Assembly (NCBI RefSeq): GCF_001685355.1
Contig: NZ_CP016438.1
Location: 5,332,001 to 5,396,000, forward strand
Origin: Streptomyces lincolnensis
Lineage (GTDB): Bacteria; Actinomycetota; Actinomycetes; Streptomycetales; Streptomycetaceae
DNA: 64,000 bases
Direction of reading: 5' to 3'
Positions 17,706 through 26,349 of this stretch are shown one piece after another. Made by a program: the position numbers and the translations under genes. The first letter of the stretch is position 1. Each line of letters opens with the position of its first letter. The notes under the pieces are model-generated. The model saw nothing but the letters and a program-made list of their open reading frames with translations. It was not told the DNA's origin and did no database searches.

Positions 17706-19183
17706 TCACCGGCCGGGGGCCCGGCCGGTCGCGGATCAGGATGTTCGGGCTGCGGACACGGCTGATGCTCGCCTTCCTGCTGGTCGCCGCCGTCAGCGCC
17801 GGCACCACGGCCGCCCTGACCTACCGCGAGGCCCGCAACGCGGTCCTCCAGACCGCCCAGGACACGGCGGTCACCTCGTTCCGCGACCACGTGCAGCAGA
17901 CCGCCTTCGCGCTGCCCGTGCGGGGCGGGGAGGACATGGAGGCGGTCCTCAGGGACATCGCCCGCAAGGGCAAGCCGCACCCCTGGGTGGTGTTCGCCGA
18001 GTACGGCTCGGTCCGCGCCTCCTCGGGCGAGAACCCCGTCTCCACCGTCATCACCCCCGAACTGCGCCGCGCCGCGCGCGCCAACCCCCACGGCAGCTTC
18101 GAGCGGGTCGTCAAGGACGGCGTCCCCTACCTGACCATCGCCATGCCCACCGTCTTCAAGACCGGCCCCGACAGCCTGCTGCCCAGCGGACTCGTCCTGT
18201 ACGCCGTCATGCGGATGACCGACGAACAGGTCAACGTCGACGCCCTCCTCATCGCCGCCCGGGACGGCGCCCTGCCCGGCCTCGCCGTCGCCCTGATCCC
18301 CGGCCTGATCGCCGCGCGCAGCGTGCTGCGCCCGGTGCGCAAACTGAGCCAGGCGGCCCGGAACATGGGCAGCGGCCGGCTCGACACCAGGATCCCGGTG
18401 CGCGGCCGCGACGAACTGGCCGACCTGGCACGCACCTTCAACGAGTCCGCGGGCCAACTCGAACACTCCGTACGGGAACTGCGCGAGGCCGAGGAACGCG
18501 CCCGCCGTTTCGCCTCCGACGTCTCGCACGAACTGCGCACCCCCCTCGCCGGAATGCTCGCCGTCACCGAGGTCCTCGACGAGGACGCCGACCACCTGGA
18601 CCCCGACACCGCGCGGGCGGTCCGGCTGGTCAGCGCGGAGACCGGAAAGCTCGCCGTGCTCGTCGAGGACCTGATGGAGATCTCCCGTTTCGACGCCCGC
18701 GCGGCCGAGCTGAACCTGGACGAGGTCGACGTCGCCGAGGCCATCCGCAAGACCCTGCACAACCGGCACTGGACCGACGGCCGGGTCCGCACCGACCTCC
18801 CCGACGGCATCCGCGCCCGGCTCGACCCGCGCCGCTTCGACATCGTCGTCGCCAATCTCGTGGGCAACGCCCTGCGGCACGGCAGCGCGCCCGTCACGGT
18901 CCACCTGCGCACCGAGGCCCGCTCCCCGGGCCCGCCCGTGCTGATCACCGAGGTCAGGGACAGCGGCCCCGGCATCCGCCCCGCGTCGCTGCCGCACATC
19001 TTCGACCGCTTCTACAAGGCCGACGCGGCCCGCACCCGCTCGGCGGGCAGCGGCCTCGGGCTGGCGATCACCCGGGAGAACGTGAAACTGCACGGCGGGA
19101 CGATCCGCGCGGGGAACCTGTCCGAGGGCGGGGCCGTCTTCACCGTCGAGATACCGCTCCACGCGGAGGAGGCCGGCGGATGA
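17702..19183 (+). CDS. Sensor histidine kinase partner of the OmpR-type regulator
   Basis: 493 residues from the GTG at 17702 (GTGA overlap); ATG 17741 is an alternative. Transmembrane segments near 22-42 and about 190-207 flank an extracytoplasmic sensor of about 150 residues. HAMP (RPVRKLSQAARNMGSG), the phosphorylated His in DVSHELRTPLAG, the N-box (VANLVGNALRHG) and G-boxes (DSGPGI and GSGLGLAI) follow. It autophosphorylates and passes phosphate to the regulator before it. Being between murJ and a lipoprotein gene, it probably reads an envelope signal. Confidence 0.92.
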   Translation: MITGRGPGRSRIRMFGLRTRLMLAFLLVAAVSAGTTAALTYREARNAVLQTAQDTAVTSFRDHVQQTAFALPVRGGEDMEAVLRDIARKGKPHPWVVFAEYGSVRASSGENPVSTVITPELRRAARANPHGSFERVVKDGVPYLTIAMPTVFKTGPDSLLPSGLVLYAVMRMTDEQVNVDALLIAARDGALPGLAVALIPGLIAARSVLRPVRKLSQAARNMGSGRLDTRIPVRGRDELADLARTFNESAGQLEHSVRELREAEERARRFASDVSHELRTPLAGMLAVTEVLDEDADHLDPDTARAVRLVSAETGKLAVLVEDLMEISRFDARAAELNLDEVDVAEAIRKTLHNRHWTDGRVRTDLPDGIRARLDPRRFDIVVANLVGNALRHGSAPVTVHLRTEARSPGPPVLITEVRDSGPGIRPASLPHIFDRFYKADAARTRSAGSGLGLAITRENVKLHGGTIRAGNLSEGGAVFTVEIPLHAEEAGG

Positions 19184-19776
19184 GGCGTGCGCGGACGCGC
19201 CGGCGTGCGGCGGCCCTTGCTGTCGCCGCGGTCGTACCGCTGCTGGGCGGCTGCGGCATTCCGGAGACCGACGTCATCGAGGCGGGCGGCCCCGCCTCCT
19301 TCCAGGCGTTCTTCAACCGCGAATCCGAGATGCTGCTCTTCTTCCGTGCCCCCGACGGAGGGCTGAGCCCGGTGATCCGGACGACCGAGCCTTCAGTCGG
19401 GTTCGGTGCGGGAGCCGAGGAGCTGGGCTCGGCGGACCAGAGCTCCGGCGAGGCGGCCGGTCCGGTGCCGACGGAGAAGGTCGTCGCGGCGCTGCTCAAC
19501 GGCCCGCGCGAGGAGGACCGGGCGGCAGGCCTGGGCACCGCTCTCCCCGCCGCCCGCCGCGGTGGCAGTGTCGTGATCGAGGCATCCTCGGCCGGCCGGG
19601 TCACGATCCGCCTGCCCCTCGCCCTGAAGGGCCTGGACGGCACCGCTCTGCGCCAGCTCACCTGCACGATCGCCTACAGCCACGACGCCGACGGCCGGGC
19701 CCTCGTCCAGCTGACGGGGCAGGACGGCACGTCGAGGTCCGGCACCTGCGGACTCGCCCCCGACGACCTCGCGTGA
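19180..19776 (+). CDS. Lipoprotein with GerMN-like domain, accessory to the two-component system
   Basis: 198 residues; ATG at 19180 overlaps the kinase stop (ATGA). The signal peptide ends in lipobox LGGC, giving a lipidated Cys near residue 24. The C-terminal portion (PTEKVVAALLNGP, then beta-rich RVTIRLPLA) resembles GerMN/spore-germination-type lipoprotein modules. Lipoproteins downstream of Streptomyces sensor kinases such as CseA and AfsQ3 modulate the sensor; a similar role is inferred. Last gene of the envelope operon, followed by a hairpin. Confidence 0.8.
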   Translation: MRRARTRRRAAALAVAAVVPLLGGCGIPETDVIEAGGPASFQAFFNRESEMLLFFRAPDGGLSPVIRTTEPSVGFGAGAEELGSADQSSGEAAGPVPTEKVVAALLNGPREEDRAAGLGTALPAARRGGSVVIEASSAGRVTIRLPLALKGLDGTALRQLTCTIAYSHDADGRALVQLTGQDGTSRSGTCGLAPDDLA

Positions 19777-19779
19777 CCT

Positions 19780-19805
19780 GGCCCCCGCGACCGCTCACGG
19801 GGGCC
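19780..19805. terminator. Hairpin terminator between convergent genes
   Basis: Arms GGCCCCCG (19780-19787) and CGGGGGCC (19798-19805) with a 10-base loop sit between the lipoprotein gene and the convergent gene ending at 19819. GC-rich and without a U-tract; probably acts both ways. Confidence 0.65.
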
Positions 19806-19818
19806 GCGCCGCGCTCGG

Positions 19819-20163
19819 CTACGTGCGCAGCAGCCGCTGGGTGATCTCCCGGTACTGCCGCAGCGCGAGCCGCAGTTCGGTGGAGTCCGTCTCGGGCTCC
19901 TGGTCCTCCCAGCCCGCGCGCAGGGCCTTCCGCTGTTCCGCGAGGGCCTTCACCAGCCTGTCGACGGTTTCGTCGTAGGCGCTCTCCGCCTCCTCCAGTG
20001 CCTCACGCGGGGTGGCCGCGAAGGTGTTGACGGCGTGTCCGAGACGCCGGACGATCTCGTCCCGCTCGCCCGGCGGGAGCAGCGGCTCGGGCCCCGAGAC
20101 ATGGCGGCCGTCCCGGCCCGAGGGCCGGTCCGCGGGCTGCTGAGCGCGTGTCTGGTCGTACAT
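19819..20163 (-). CDS. Small helical protein of unknown function
   Basis: 114 residues, highly charged and predicted all-helical from about residue 30 on (EALEEAESAYDETVDRLVKAL-type heptads). No signal peptide, metal ligands or recognised motif. A coiled-coil or helical-bundle cytoplasmic protein is likely. It is divergent from the desaturase gene, with a 290-base promoter region between. Function unknown. Confidence 0.65.
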   Translation of the reverse strand: MYDQTRAQQPADRPSGRDGRHVSGPEPLLPPGERDEIVRRLGHAVNTFAATPREALEEAESAYDETVDRLVKALAEQRKALRAGWEDQEPETDSTELRLALRQYREITQRLLRT

Positions 20164-20453
20164 CGTCGTGTGTACCGCTTCCGTCGGGTCGGTGCACCGC
20201 CTGCGCCGTGCTGCCAGTCAACGTCCGGCGGGGGTCGGTGTCAACGCGGACCGGTGCGGGACGCACCCTGCCGGACGGGACCGATCGGTGGGATCCGGAC
20301 GTGTGTGCGCACAGGGGGAGTACGGTGAGAGGACAAGGGTGCTTCGTGCCCGGCCGGCAGGCCGCCCCCCGGCACGCCCCACCCGTCAGGGCAGCCCGTG
20401 ACCCCGGCCGCGCCTCCGTCCCACGGCCATCGCCGAGGTCAAGGAGCCCTTCG

Positions 20454-21437
20454 ATGTCACCCGAGCCCACCGCCACCGTCACGGCCGCCCCGCCCCAGGG
20501 GTACGACGGCACGTCCCCCTTCCCGCCGGACGGCCCGGCCCCCGCGCGCGTCGGAGGGGAGCGGCTGTACGTGGCCGTGACGGCGGCGATCGTCGTCCTG
20601 CCGTTCGTGGCGCTCGGTCTGCTCGGCCGGCTGCTGTGGGGGAGTCTCGTCCATCCCGCCGACATCGTCCTCGCGGGCGTCCTCTACACGATCACGGGTC
20701 TCGGGGTCACGGTCGGTTTCCACCGCGGTCTCACGCACGGCGGCTACCGGGCCGTCCGTCCCGTGCGGATCGCGCTCGCGGTGGCAGGTTCGATGAGCTT
20801 CCAGGGCGATGTCATCGGCTGGGTCGCCACCCATCGCCGCCATCACGCCTTCACCGACCGGCCGGGCGATCCGCATTCCCCCTACCGCTACGGCACGCAT
20901 CTGCGCGGCCAGTTGCGCGGGCTGGTCCACGCCCACGTCGGCTGGCTGTTCCGCAACGACCGCACGCCCCCCGAGCGTTACGCCCCCGACCTGCTGGCCG
21001 ACCCCGACATCCGGGCCGTGGCCCGTGCCTTCCCCCTGCTGTGCGTCCTGACGCTCGCCCTGCCGTTCGCGGCGGGCTGGGCCATCGGCGGCAGCTGGGT
21101 GCACGGCGTGACCGCCCTGCTGTGGGCGGGATTCGTCCGCATAGCGCTGCTCCACCACGTCACCTGGAGCGTCAACTCCCTGTGCCACCTGATCGGTGAG
21201 CGCCCGTTCCGCACCCGGCGCCACGACCGGGCCACCAACCTCTGGCCGCTGGCCCTGCTCTCCTTCGGCGAGAGCTGGCACAACCTCCACCACGCCGATC
21301 CCACCAGCGCCCGCCACGGCGTCGACCGCGGCCAGATCGACCCGTCGGCTGCCGTCATCCGCCTGTTCGAACGCCTCGGCTGGGTCCACGACGTGCGCTG
21401 GCCGACGGCCGAGCGGATCGCGGCCCGGCGCACCTGA
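20454..21437 (+). CDS. Membrane fatty-acid (acyl-CoA/acyl-lipid) desaturase
   Basis: 327 residues from ATG 20454, with AAGGAG 8 bases upstream. The three histidine boxes that bind the di-iron centre are present: HRGLTH (90-95), HRRHH (127-131) and HNLHH (about 280). Four hydrophobic segments are arranged as in stearoyl-CoA-type delta-9 desaturases. It would introduce a double bond into membrane fatty acids using ferredoxin or a similar donor; no electron-transfer partner is adjacent. Relevant to membrane fluidity and possibly cold response. Confidence 0.92.
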   Translation: MSPEPTATVTAAPPQGYDGTSPFPPDGPAPARVGGERLYVAVTAAIVVLPFVALGLLGRLLWGSLVHPADIVLAGVLYTITGLGVTVGFHRGLTHGGYRAVRPVRIALAVAGSMSFQGDVIGWVATHRRHHAFTDRPGDPHSPYRYGTHLRGQLRGLVHAHVGWLFRNDRTPPERYAPDLLADPDIRAVARAFPLLCVLTLALPFAAGWAIGGSWVHGVTALLWAGFVRIALLHHVTWSVNSLCHLIGERPFRTRRHDRATNLWPLALLSFGESWHNLHHADPTSARHGVDRGQIDPSAAVIRLFERLGWVHDVRWPTAERIAARRT

Positions 21438-21479
21438 CGTCAACCACCCATCCGCGCAGGGCAATCGGCAGGAGCCGTC

Positions 21480-21905
21480 ATGGCCACCACACTGCAACCC
21501 CCGCTTCCCTCCCACCCCGTCCTCAGGCTGCGCCTGGCACCCCACGGCGGCCTGCCCCGGTCCCTCGACGGAGCGTGGTGGCCCCGCTCCTACGACCTGC
21601 TCGTGGAACTCCCCCGGCTCCTCGCCGGGTTGCCGCGCGTCTGGGGCCACGTCACGAGTGTCACGGTCAACGGGGCGGAGTGGTCCGCGGTGCCCGGCCG
21701 GATACTCGTGTCCAACCAGGTCGTACGACTGCGCAGGAACCTGGCGGCCTCCGCCGCGCACACCGTCGTCCTGCTGGCGCCCGGCCGGGGGCGCTGGGAC
21801 CTGCTGGTGGTGCCTCCGGATACGCCCGAGGTGGCCGCGGAACCGCTCATGGCGGCCGCGGCGGGCGATCCCGGGGGCGGCGCACCGGCGTCGGCCTCCC
21901 CGTGA
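21480..21905 (+). CDS. DUF5994-like small protein
   Basis: 141 residues; AGGAG precedes the ATG. The signature segments RLRLAPHGG, LDGAWWPRSYDLLVELP and WGHVTSVTVN are typical of a small Streptomyces family annotated as DUF5994, with no known function. No signal peptide. The C-terminal 25 residues are Ala/Gly/Pro-rich. It follows the desaturase by 42 bases and may be co-transcribed. Confidence 0.75.
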   Translation: MATTLQPPLPSHPVLRLRLAPHGGLPRSLDGAWWPRSYDLLVELPRLLAGLPRVWGHVTSVTVNGAEWSAVPGRILVSNQVVRLRRNLAASAAHTVVLLAPGRGRWDLLVVPPDTPEVAAEPLMAAAAGDPGGGAPASASP

Positions 21906-21933
21906 TCCCGCCGCACGCGGCGCCCGAGACCTC

Positions 21934-22398
21934 CTAGGCGTGTGCGGCGGTCCAGGTGATGTGCGGGGGCTCGACCCGTGCGCACAGGGGCCCGCCGTGC
22001 GCGTCGGTCAGACCGAGGCGCCCGACCAGCAGCCCGTCGCGCTCGGCGGCGGCGAGTACGTCGGCGGGGACGAGGTCGAGCATCACCTTGGCGCGGCGGA
22101 ACATCGTGAAGACGCCCGACTCGTCGACCGTGCCCCACGACAGATAGATGAACCGCCGCCCCAGCCTGTTCTGCACGTAGGCGCCCTTGACCTCGGTGCC
22201 GGTCGCCGAGGCGCTCGTGACGCACTCCAGCGTCCACGTCGCGGACGGTGCGTCGCCGGGCTGCGGGTCGAGGAGCTCGGCCGGACGGTCGCGGCGCTGC
22301 ACGGCGACGTGGAGGTTGTCGTACGCGGGAACCGCGCCGTCGGCGGAGGCGGGGCGGGTACGGCCGGGCAGGTCGACGGCGTCGAGGCGGATACGCAT
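21934..22398 (-). CDS. DUF5990-like protein
   Basis: 154 residues from the ATG at 22398 (MRIRLDAVDLPGR); upstream in-frame ATGs at 22407 and beyond are possible. The mixed alpha/beta sequence with NLHVAVQRRDRPAELLDPQPGD and FIYLSWGTVDE matches a small actinobacterial family of unknown function (DUF5990). No membrane segments. It converges on the DUF5994 gene and is transcribed toward it. Confidence 0.75.
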   Translation of the reverse strand: MRIRLDAVDLPGRTRPASADGAVPAYDNLHVAVQRRDRPAELLDPQPGDAPSATWTLECVTSASATGTEVKGAYVQNRLGRRFIYLSWGTVDESGVFTMFRRAKVMLDLVPADVLAAAERDGLLVGRLGLTDAHGGPLCARVEPPHITWTAAHA

Positions 22399-22437
22399 GC
22401 CGGCCATCATCCCGCACCCGCCCCTGCCGCCCACACT

Positions 22438-25400
22438 TCAGCTGATGTAGCCGGTCACGTCCGCGATCACCTGGGTGGTGCTGTTGGTGTAGAAGTCCAC
22501 CTTGCCGTCGGAACCGACCGGCACCATCACCTGGTTGGAGATCGTCCTGCCCTTCACCCAGTTCAGGTTGGACGCGGTCGGCCGGCCGGTGCCGTCGGCC
22601 CAGGCGGTGAGATAGCCGGTGCCGGTGGTACCGGTGACCGTCACGGTCAGGACGACGGCCTTGACATCGGCCGCGATGGAGCCGGCGCCGGCGACCGGCA
22701 GGGCCAGCGTCGCGCCGGAGCCGAGCGCCGTCGTCCTCCTGGTGTCCAGCAGGCGCTGCGGGGGCACCGTCCGGAAGGTCGCGCCGGCCGGGGAGAAGTA
22801 CCCGGAGACGTCGGCGATCACATGGCTGGTGCCGCGGACGAAGACGCTGACGTTGCCGTCGCCGCCGATCGGCACGACGGCCAGGTTCGGGACGGTGGTC
22901 CCGGTGGCCGACCAGTTGACGTCGGAGGCGGTCGGGCGGGTGGCGCCCTCGGGGTAGGCCTCCAGGTATCCGCTGCCGACGGTCTGGGTCGCCGTCAGGT
23001 TGAGCACCACGGAGGTGGCCTCGCTCGGCACGCCCCCACGGCCGCGGACCTTGAGGCTGACCGCCCTGTCGGTGATCTTGCCGGTGGTGGAGATGCCGGT
23101 CGCGTCGCGGGTGTCGAGCAGACGGGCCGGCTTCAGCGCCGAGTAGCCGGACCCGGTGCTGTCACTGGTGTAGTAGCCCTGGACGTCGGCGATGAGATGG
23201 GTGGCGCTGTTGGTCGCGAGGTCCACCACACCGTCACCGGCCACCTCGACCGTCGTCGAGGCGGCGAGGGTCTGGCCGGTACCGGTCCAGTTGAGGGCGC
23301 TGGTGGACGGTTTGGTGGTGCCGTCGGCCCAGGCCGTGAGCGAGCCCGAGCCGGTGGTGCCGGTGACCGTGAGGTTGAGGACGACCGCGGTGACACCGCT
23401 GCCGGGTATCCCCGCGACGCCCTCGATCCTGACCGGGGCGGTGCCGCCGGCGACCAGGGGCTTCGTCGTCGGATGGGAACTGAGGCCCCAGCCGGTGCCG
23501 TTGCGGGTGTCCAGCACGCGCCGCGGAGCGGCCAGCGGATGGAAGGTGGAGGCTCCGGTGGCCGCCGTGCCCCTGGGGGCGCAGAGCGCGGTGGTCAGAC
23601 CGGCTTCCCTGGGCGCGCCCAGGCCGGTGACCTCGTCGTAGCCCGCCACTGCCGTGAACCCGGTGGCGAAGACGGAGTTGTTGCCGCTGGTGACGTCCCA
23701 GAAGCCGGCCGGGTAGTCGGCGCGTCCCGCCCGGTACAGAGCGTCGTTGAGGAAGCCGGCCCGGCCGTTCGTCCGGCAGGCCGTGGCGGCGTTGGCCTGG
23801 ACGACGGCGGCGGCCCAGGTCGGGGCCGCGCCGCTGGTCCCGCCGATGATGCCGGGGAGGGGACCGGAGGCCTGGGCGGCGTCCGTGAAGTAGACCGGGT
23901 AGCCGGTGCTCGGGTCGGCCAGAGCCGCGACGTCCGGGACGGCGCGCTTGCCCGTGGTGGCGACACCGCCCTGGTAGACGGTGGGCTGCCAGCGGGTCGA
24001 GACGCCGCCGCCACTGCCGCCGCCGTCGGAGTTCCAGGCCTTTTGCGTGGCGGTGCCGCCCGACCCGGTCATCGTGGTGCCGCCGACGCCGGTGACGTAG
24101 GGCTGGCTCGCGGGGTCGTCGACGGCGGCGGAGGCGGAGCCGGTCGCGGGTTCGCAGTCACTGGAACCGCTGTCGCCCGAGGCGGCGACGACGCTCTGCC
24201 CCTGTGCGGCGGCCTCCGCGAAGATCGTGTTCTCGGCGTTCGCGGTCGCGCCGCTCTCGACCGGCTCGCAGAGGCCCCAGCTGGTGGAGATGACCTGCGC
24301 CTGGTCGTCGGTGACCATCTTCTGGTAGACGTCGAGGACGTTCTGGTCGGTCGCGGACGAGGCGTCCACGCCCTGGTAGTCGATGATGCTCGCGCCCGGG
24401 ACCAGACCGATCAGATCCTCGATGTCGAGCGCCGACTCCACACCGACCGGCTGGTCGTCCACCGTGCTGCCGGCCGGGGCACCCGCCCCTTGTGCCGTGT
24501 CCACGTACACATGGGAGACCGAGGCGGCGGTACCCGCGCAGGACTGGTACGCGGCGACGGCGGCCGGGTCGACGTTCTCCAGCTCGAACACGGCCACCGT
24601 CTGGCCCGCACCGGCGGTGGCGGAACTCGTCATCCCGTAGGTGCCGGCCAGTTTGCCGGGGCTGTAGTAGTCGGTGCCGTCGGAGAGACCAGACCCGGTG
24701 AAGTCGGCGCAGAGCCCCGGGCTGTACGTCCGGGGGGCCACCGTGCGCGGGCCGCGGCCGGTCACCGGGGCCGGTTCGCTCACGTGCCGCACGGGCGTGT
24801 GGTGACTGACGACGGTGCCGAGGTCGCTCAGACCGACGATCCCGGTCACCGACGCCGCCACGCGGGCGGGCAGCGCGGGGGCCGAGGTGTTGAGATAGCC
24901 GATCGTGCCGTCTCCTGTGCCGTCCCTTGCGCCGTCCTTGAGGCGGACGTTGCTGAACCCGGTGGCGAAGGCGTGCGACGCCCGCGCGACGGTGGTCGTG
25001 ACCGGGATGGACAGGCCGTCCGGGCTGACCCTGCCCGGAGCGAGACCGGCCGCCTTCAGCGCCTGGGAGACGTCGGCGACGGTGGCCCGGGTGGGGCCGA
25101 AGGCCGCGGCGAACTGCCCCTTGGCCAGGTATCGGTGATACAGCGGATCACCCGGGGTGGACACCGCGGTGACGAAGTCGGCCAGCGCCCGCGGGTCACG
25201 CGGGGAGAGATGCACGCTCAGGTGCAGCGTGGTGCCCGACGCGGTGGCGCCGACGACGGACCCGCCGGCAGGGACCCGGGGAGCGGTGCCTATGCGCCTG
25301 GGTACGTCCGGCCCGGCCGCGGTGCTCGAACCGGCCGCGGTGGCGGGGCCGGCGGCCGCGACGCCGAGAGCGACGGCGGCCGAGGCGGCCAACACCACCG

Positions 25401-25470
25401 TGACTCTCGTACGGATCCTGCTCGCCGCGGGTCTGGAACATCCCGTCGCGGCCTGAACTCTCTTGCTCAT
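22438..25470 (-). CDS. Secreted sedolisin (S53 serine-carboxyl peptidase) with three C-terminal LDTR/ADVxGY repeats
   Basis: 1010 residues from ATG 25470 with GAAGGA upstream. Signal peptide (about 17-45, ending near ATAAG). The activation propeptide is followed by the S53 catalytic domain with VESALDIEDL (Glu/Asp pair), ASGDSGSSDCE (oxyanion Asp) and GGTSGAAPTWAA (catalytic Ser). The C-terminus consists of three tandem modules of about 120 residues, each starting with LDTR and ending ADVxGYxS/T, probably beta-rich adhesive or substrate-binding domains. S53 peptidases act at acidic pH outside the cell. The sugar/surface target of the repeats is unknown. Confidence 0.92.
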   Translation of the reverse strand: MSKRVQAATGCSRPAASRIRTRVTVVLAASAAVALGVAAAGPATAAGSSTAAGPDVPRRIGTAPRVPAGGSVVGATASGTTLHLSVHLSPRDPRALADFVTAVSTPGDPLYHRYLAKGQFAAAFGPTRATVADVSQALKAAGLAPGRVSPDGLSIPVTTTVARASHAFATGFSNVRLKDGARDGTGDGTIGYLNTSAPALPARVAASVTGIVGLSDLGTVVSHHTPVRHVSEPAPVTGRGPRTVAPRTYSPGLCADFTGSGLSDGTDYYSPGKLAGTYGMTSSATAGAGQTVAVFELENVDPAAVAAYQSCAGTAASVSHVYVDTAQGAGAPAGSTVDDQPVGVESALDIEDLIGLVPGASIIDYQGVDASSATDQNVLDVYQKMVTDDQAQVISTSWGLCEPVESGATANAENTIFAEAAAQGQSVVAASGDSGSSDCEPATGSASAAVDDPASQPYVTGVGGTTMTGSGGTATQKAWNSDGGGSGGGVSTRWQPTVYQGGVATTGKRAVPDVAALADPSTGYPVYFTDAAQASGPLPGIIGGTSGAAPTWAAAVVQANAATACRTNGRAGFLNDALYRAGRADYPAGFWDVTSGNNSVFATGFTAVAGYDEVTGLGAPREAGLTTALCAPRGTAATGASTFHPLAAPRRVLDTRNGTGWGLSSHPTTKPLVAGGTAPVRIEGVAGIPGSGVTAVVLNLTVTGTTGSGSLTAWADGTTKPSTSALNWTGTGQTLAASTTVEVAGDGVVDLATNSATHLIADVQGYYTSDSTGSGYSALKPARLLDTRDATGISTTGKITDRAVSLKVRGRGGVPSEATSVVLNLTATQTVGSGYLEAYPEGATRPTASDVNWSATGTTVPNLAVVPIGGDGNVSVFVRGTSHVIADVSGYFSPAGATFRTVPPQRLLDTRRTTALGSGATLALPVAGAGSIAADVKAVVLTVTVTGTTGTGYLTAWADGTGRPTASNLNWVKGRTISNQVMVPVGSDGKVDFYTNSTTQVIADVTGYIS

Positions 25471-25651
25471 GCGGTTCCTTCGAAACCGAGGACCGTCATC
25501 ACGAGTGGGCATCGGCGCTCTCGGCCGCACTCTGACCTGCGGGCATGGCCGCACGACGGTAGGTGCCGGGAACTATCCACCTCCGCCACGGGCCGCGCAT
25601 CGCCCCAGGACCGATCTTGGCCCGCGCCCGGCAGAAACCTTGCGACCCCTT

Positions 25652-25685
25652 TGACATCGCCCGCCGGATCCGGCGGGCGATGTCA
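25652..25685. terminator. 34-bp perfect palindrome at the end of the TetR gene
   Basis: Arms of 15 bases on each side of GATC are exact reverse complements. The right end covers the TGA stop of the minus-strand TetR gene, as the 44-bp palindrome at 1462-1505 does for the STAND gene. Most likely a strong terminator for tetR; an operator role is possible because it also lies about 180 bases upstream of the protease start. Confidence 0.65.
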
Positions 25686-26306
25686 CTCCGTGAACGCGCC
25701 CATCGCCCGGTCGAGCAGCACGGCCAGCGGGACGGTGCCCTCGCAGGCCACCCATGCCGTGGCGGCCACGTCGAGGCAGGCGAGTGCGGCGGCGGCCAGT
25801 GCGCCCGGCCTGGTGTCCTCGGGGTGGCTGGGGTCCGCTCCCAGCCGCCGGGCGATGTCCGGCACCAGCAGCTCCTGCCAGCGCATCTGTTTCTCGTGGT
25901 GCCCGGCACGCAGTGACGGGGTCTCCTGGAGCATGCGCAGATAGGCGAGTGTCTGCTCGGGCGCCTGCTCGTTGGCCTGCGTCAGGACGTCGAACGCCCT
26001 GCGCAGCGCCTCCCAGGACCGCTCGTCGTCGGGGCGGGCGGCGAGCGCCTCCGCGATCCGGCGGCCGGATTCCTCCAGGCGCCCCAGGACGATCTCTTCC
26101 TTGGTGCCGAAGTACCGGAACAGGCTGGCGCGCGACAGGCCCACCTCGCCGGCGATCTGGTCGACGGTCGTCCGGTCGAATCCCTGCTCGGTGAAGAGCC
26201 GGTGCGCCACCTCGACGACCTCCGCCTGGACCGCCGCACGCATGCGCGCGCGCAGTCCGGGCGGCTTGGGTGCGGACTGGTCGGCGGTACGGGCGGGCTC
26301 GCTCAT
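25683..26306 (-). CDS. TetR-family transcriptional regulator
   Basis: 207 residues. The N-terminal helix-turn-helix matches TetR (RLFTEQGFDRTTVDQIAGEVGLS, then LFRYFGTKEEIV), followed by an all-helical ligand-binding domain. A perfect 15-base palindrome lies 28 bases upstream of its start, and a near-identical one precedes the SDR gene behind it, so it very likely represses itself and that enzyme. Ligand unknown. Confidence 0.9.
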   Translation of the reverse strand: MSEPARTADQSAPKPPGLRARMRAAVQAEVVEVAHRLFTEQGFDRTTVDQIAGEVGLSRASLFRYFGTKEEIVLGRLEESGRRIAEALAARPDDERSWEALRRAFDVLTQANEQAPEQTLAYLRMLQETPSLRAGHHEKQMRWQELLVPDIARRLGADPSHPEDTRPGALAAAALACLDVAATAWVACEGTVPLAVLLDRAMGAFTE

Positions 26307-26334
26307 ACCGGCAGGCTACCGCAAGGGCTCAACT

Positions 26335-26349
26335 TGATACTGAGTATCA
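26335..26349. promoter_or_regulatory. Operator candidate 1 for the TetR regulator
   Basis: TGATACTGAGTATCA is a perfect palindrome with a central G, between the tetR start (26306) and the end of the SDR gene. The same element recurs at 27243-27257 with one arm mismatch. Confidence 0.7.

Noticed and set aside
21196..25944. A very long open frame (over 1500 codons) on the plus strand opposite the sedolisin gene.
   Set aside because: Low-complexity Gly/Arg/Ala-rich translation with no domain; a GC-skew shadow of the well-supported minus-strand protease.
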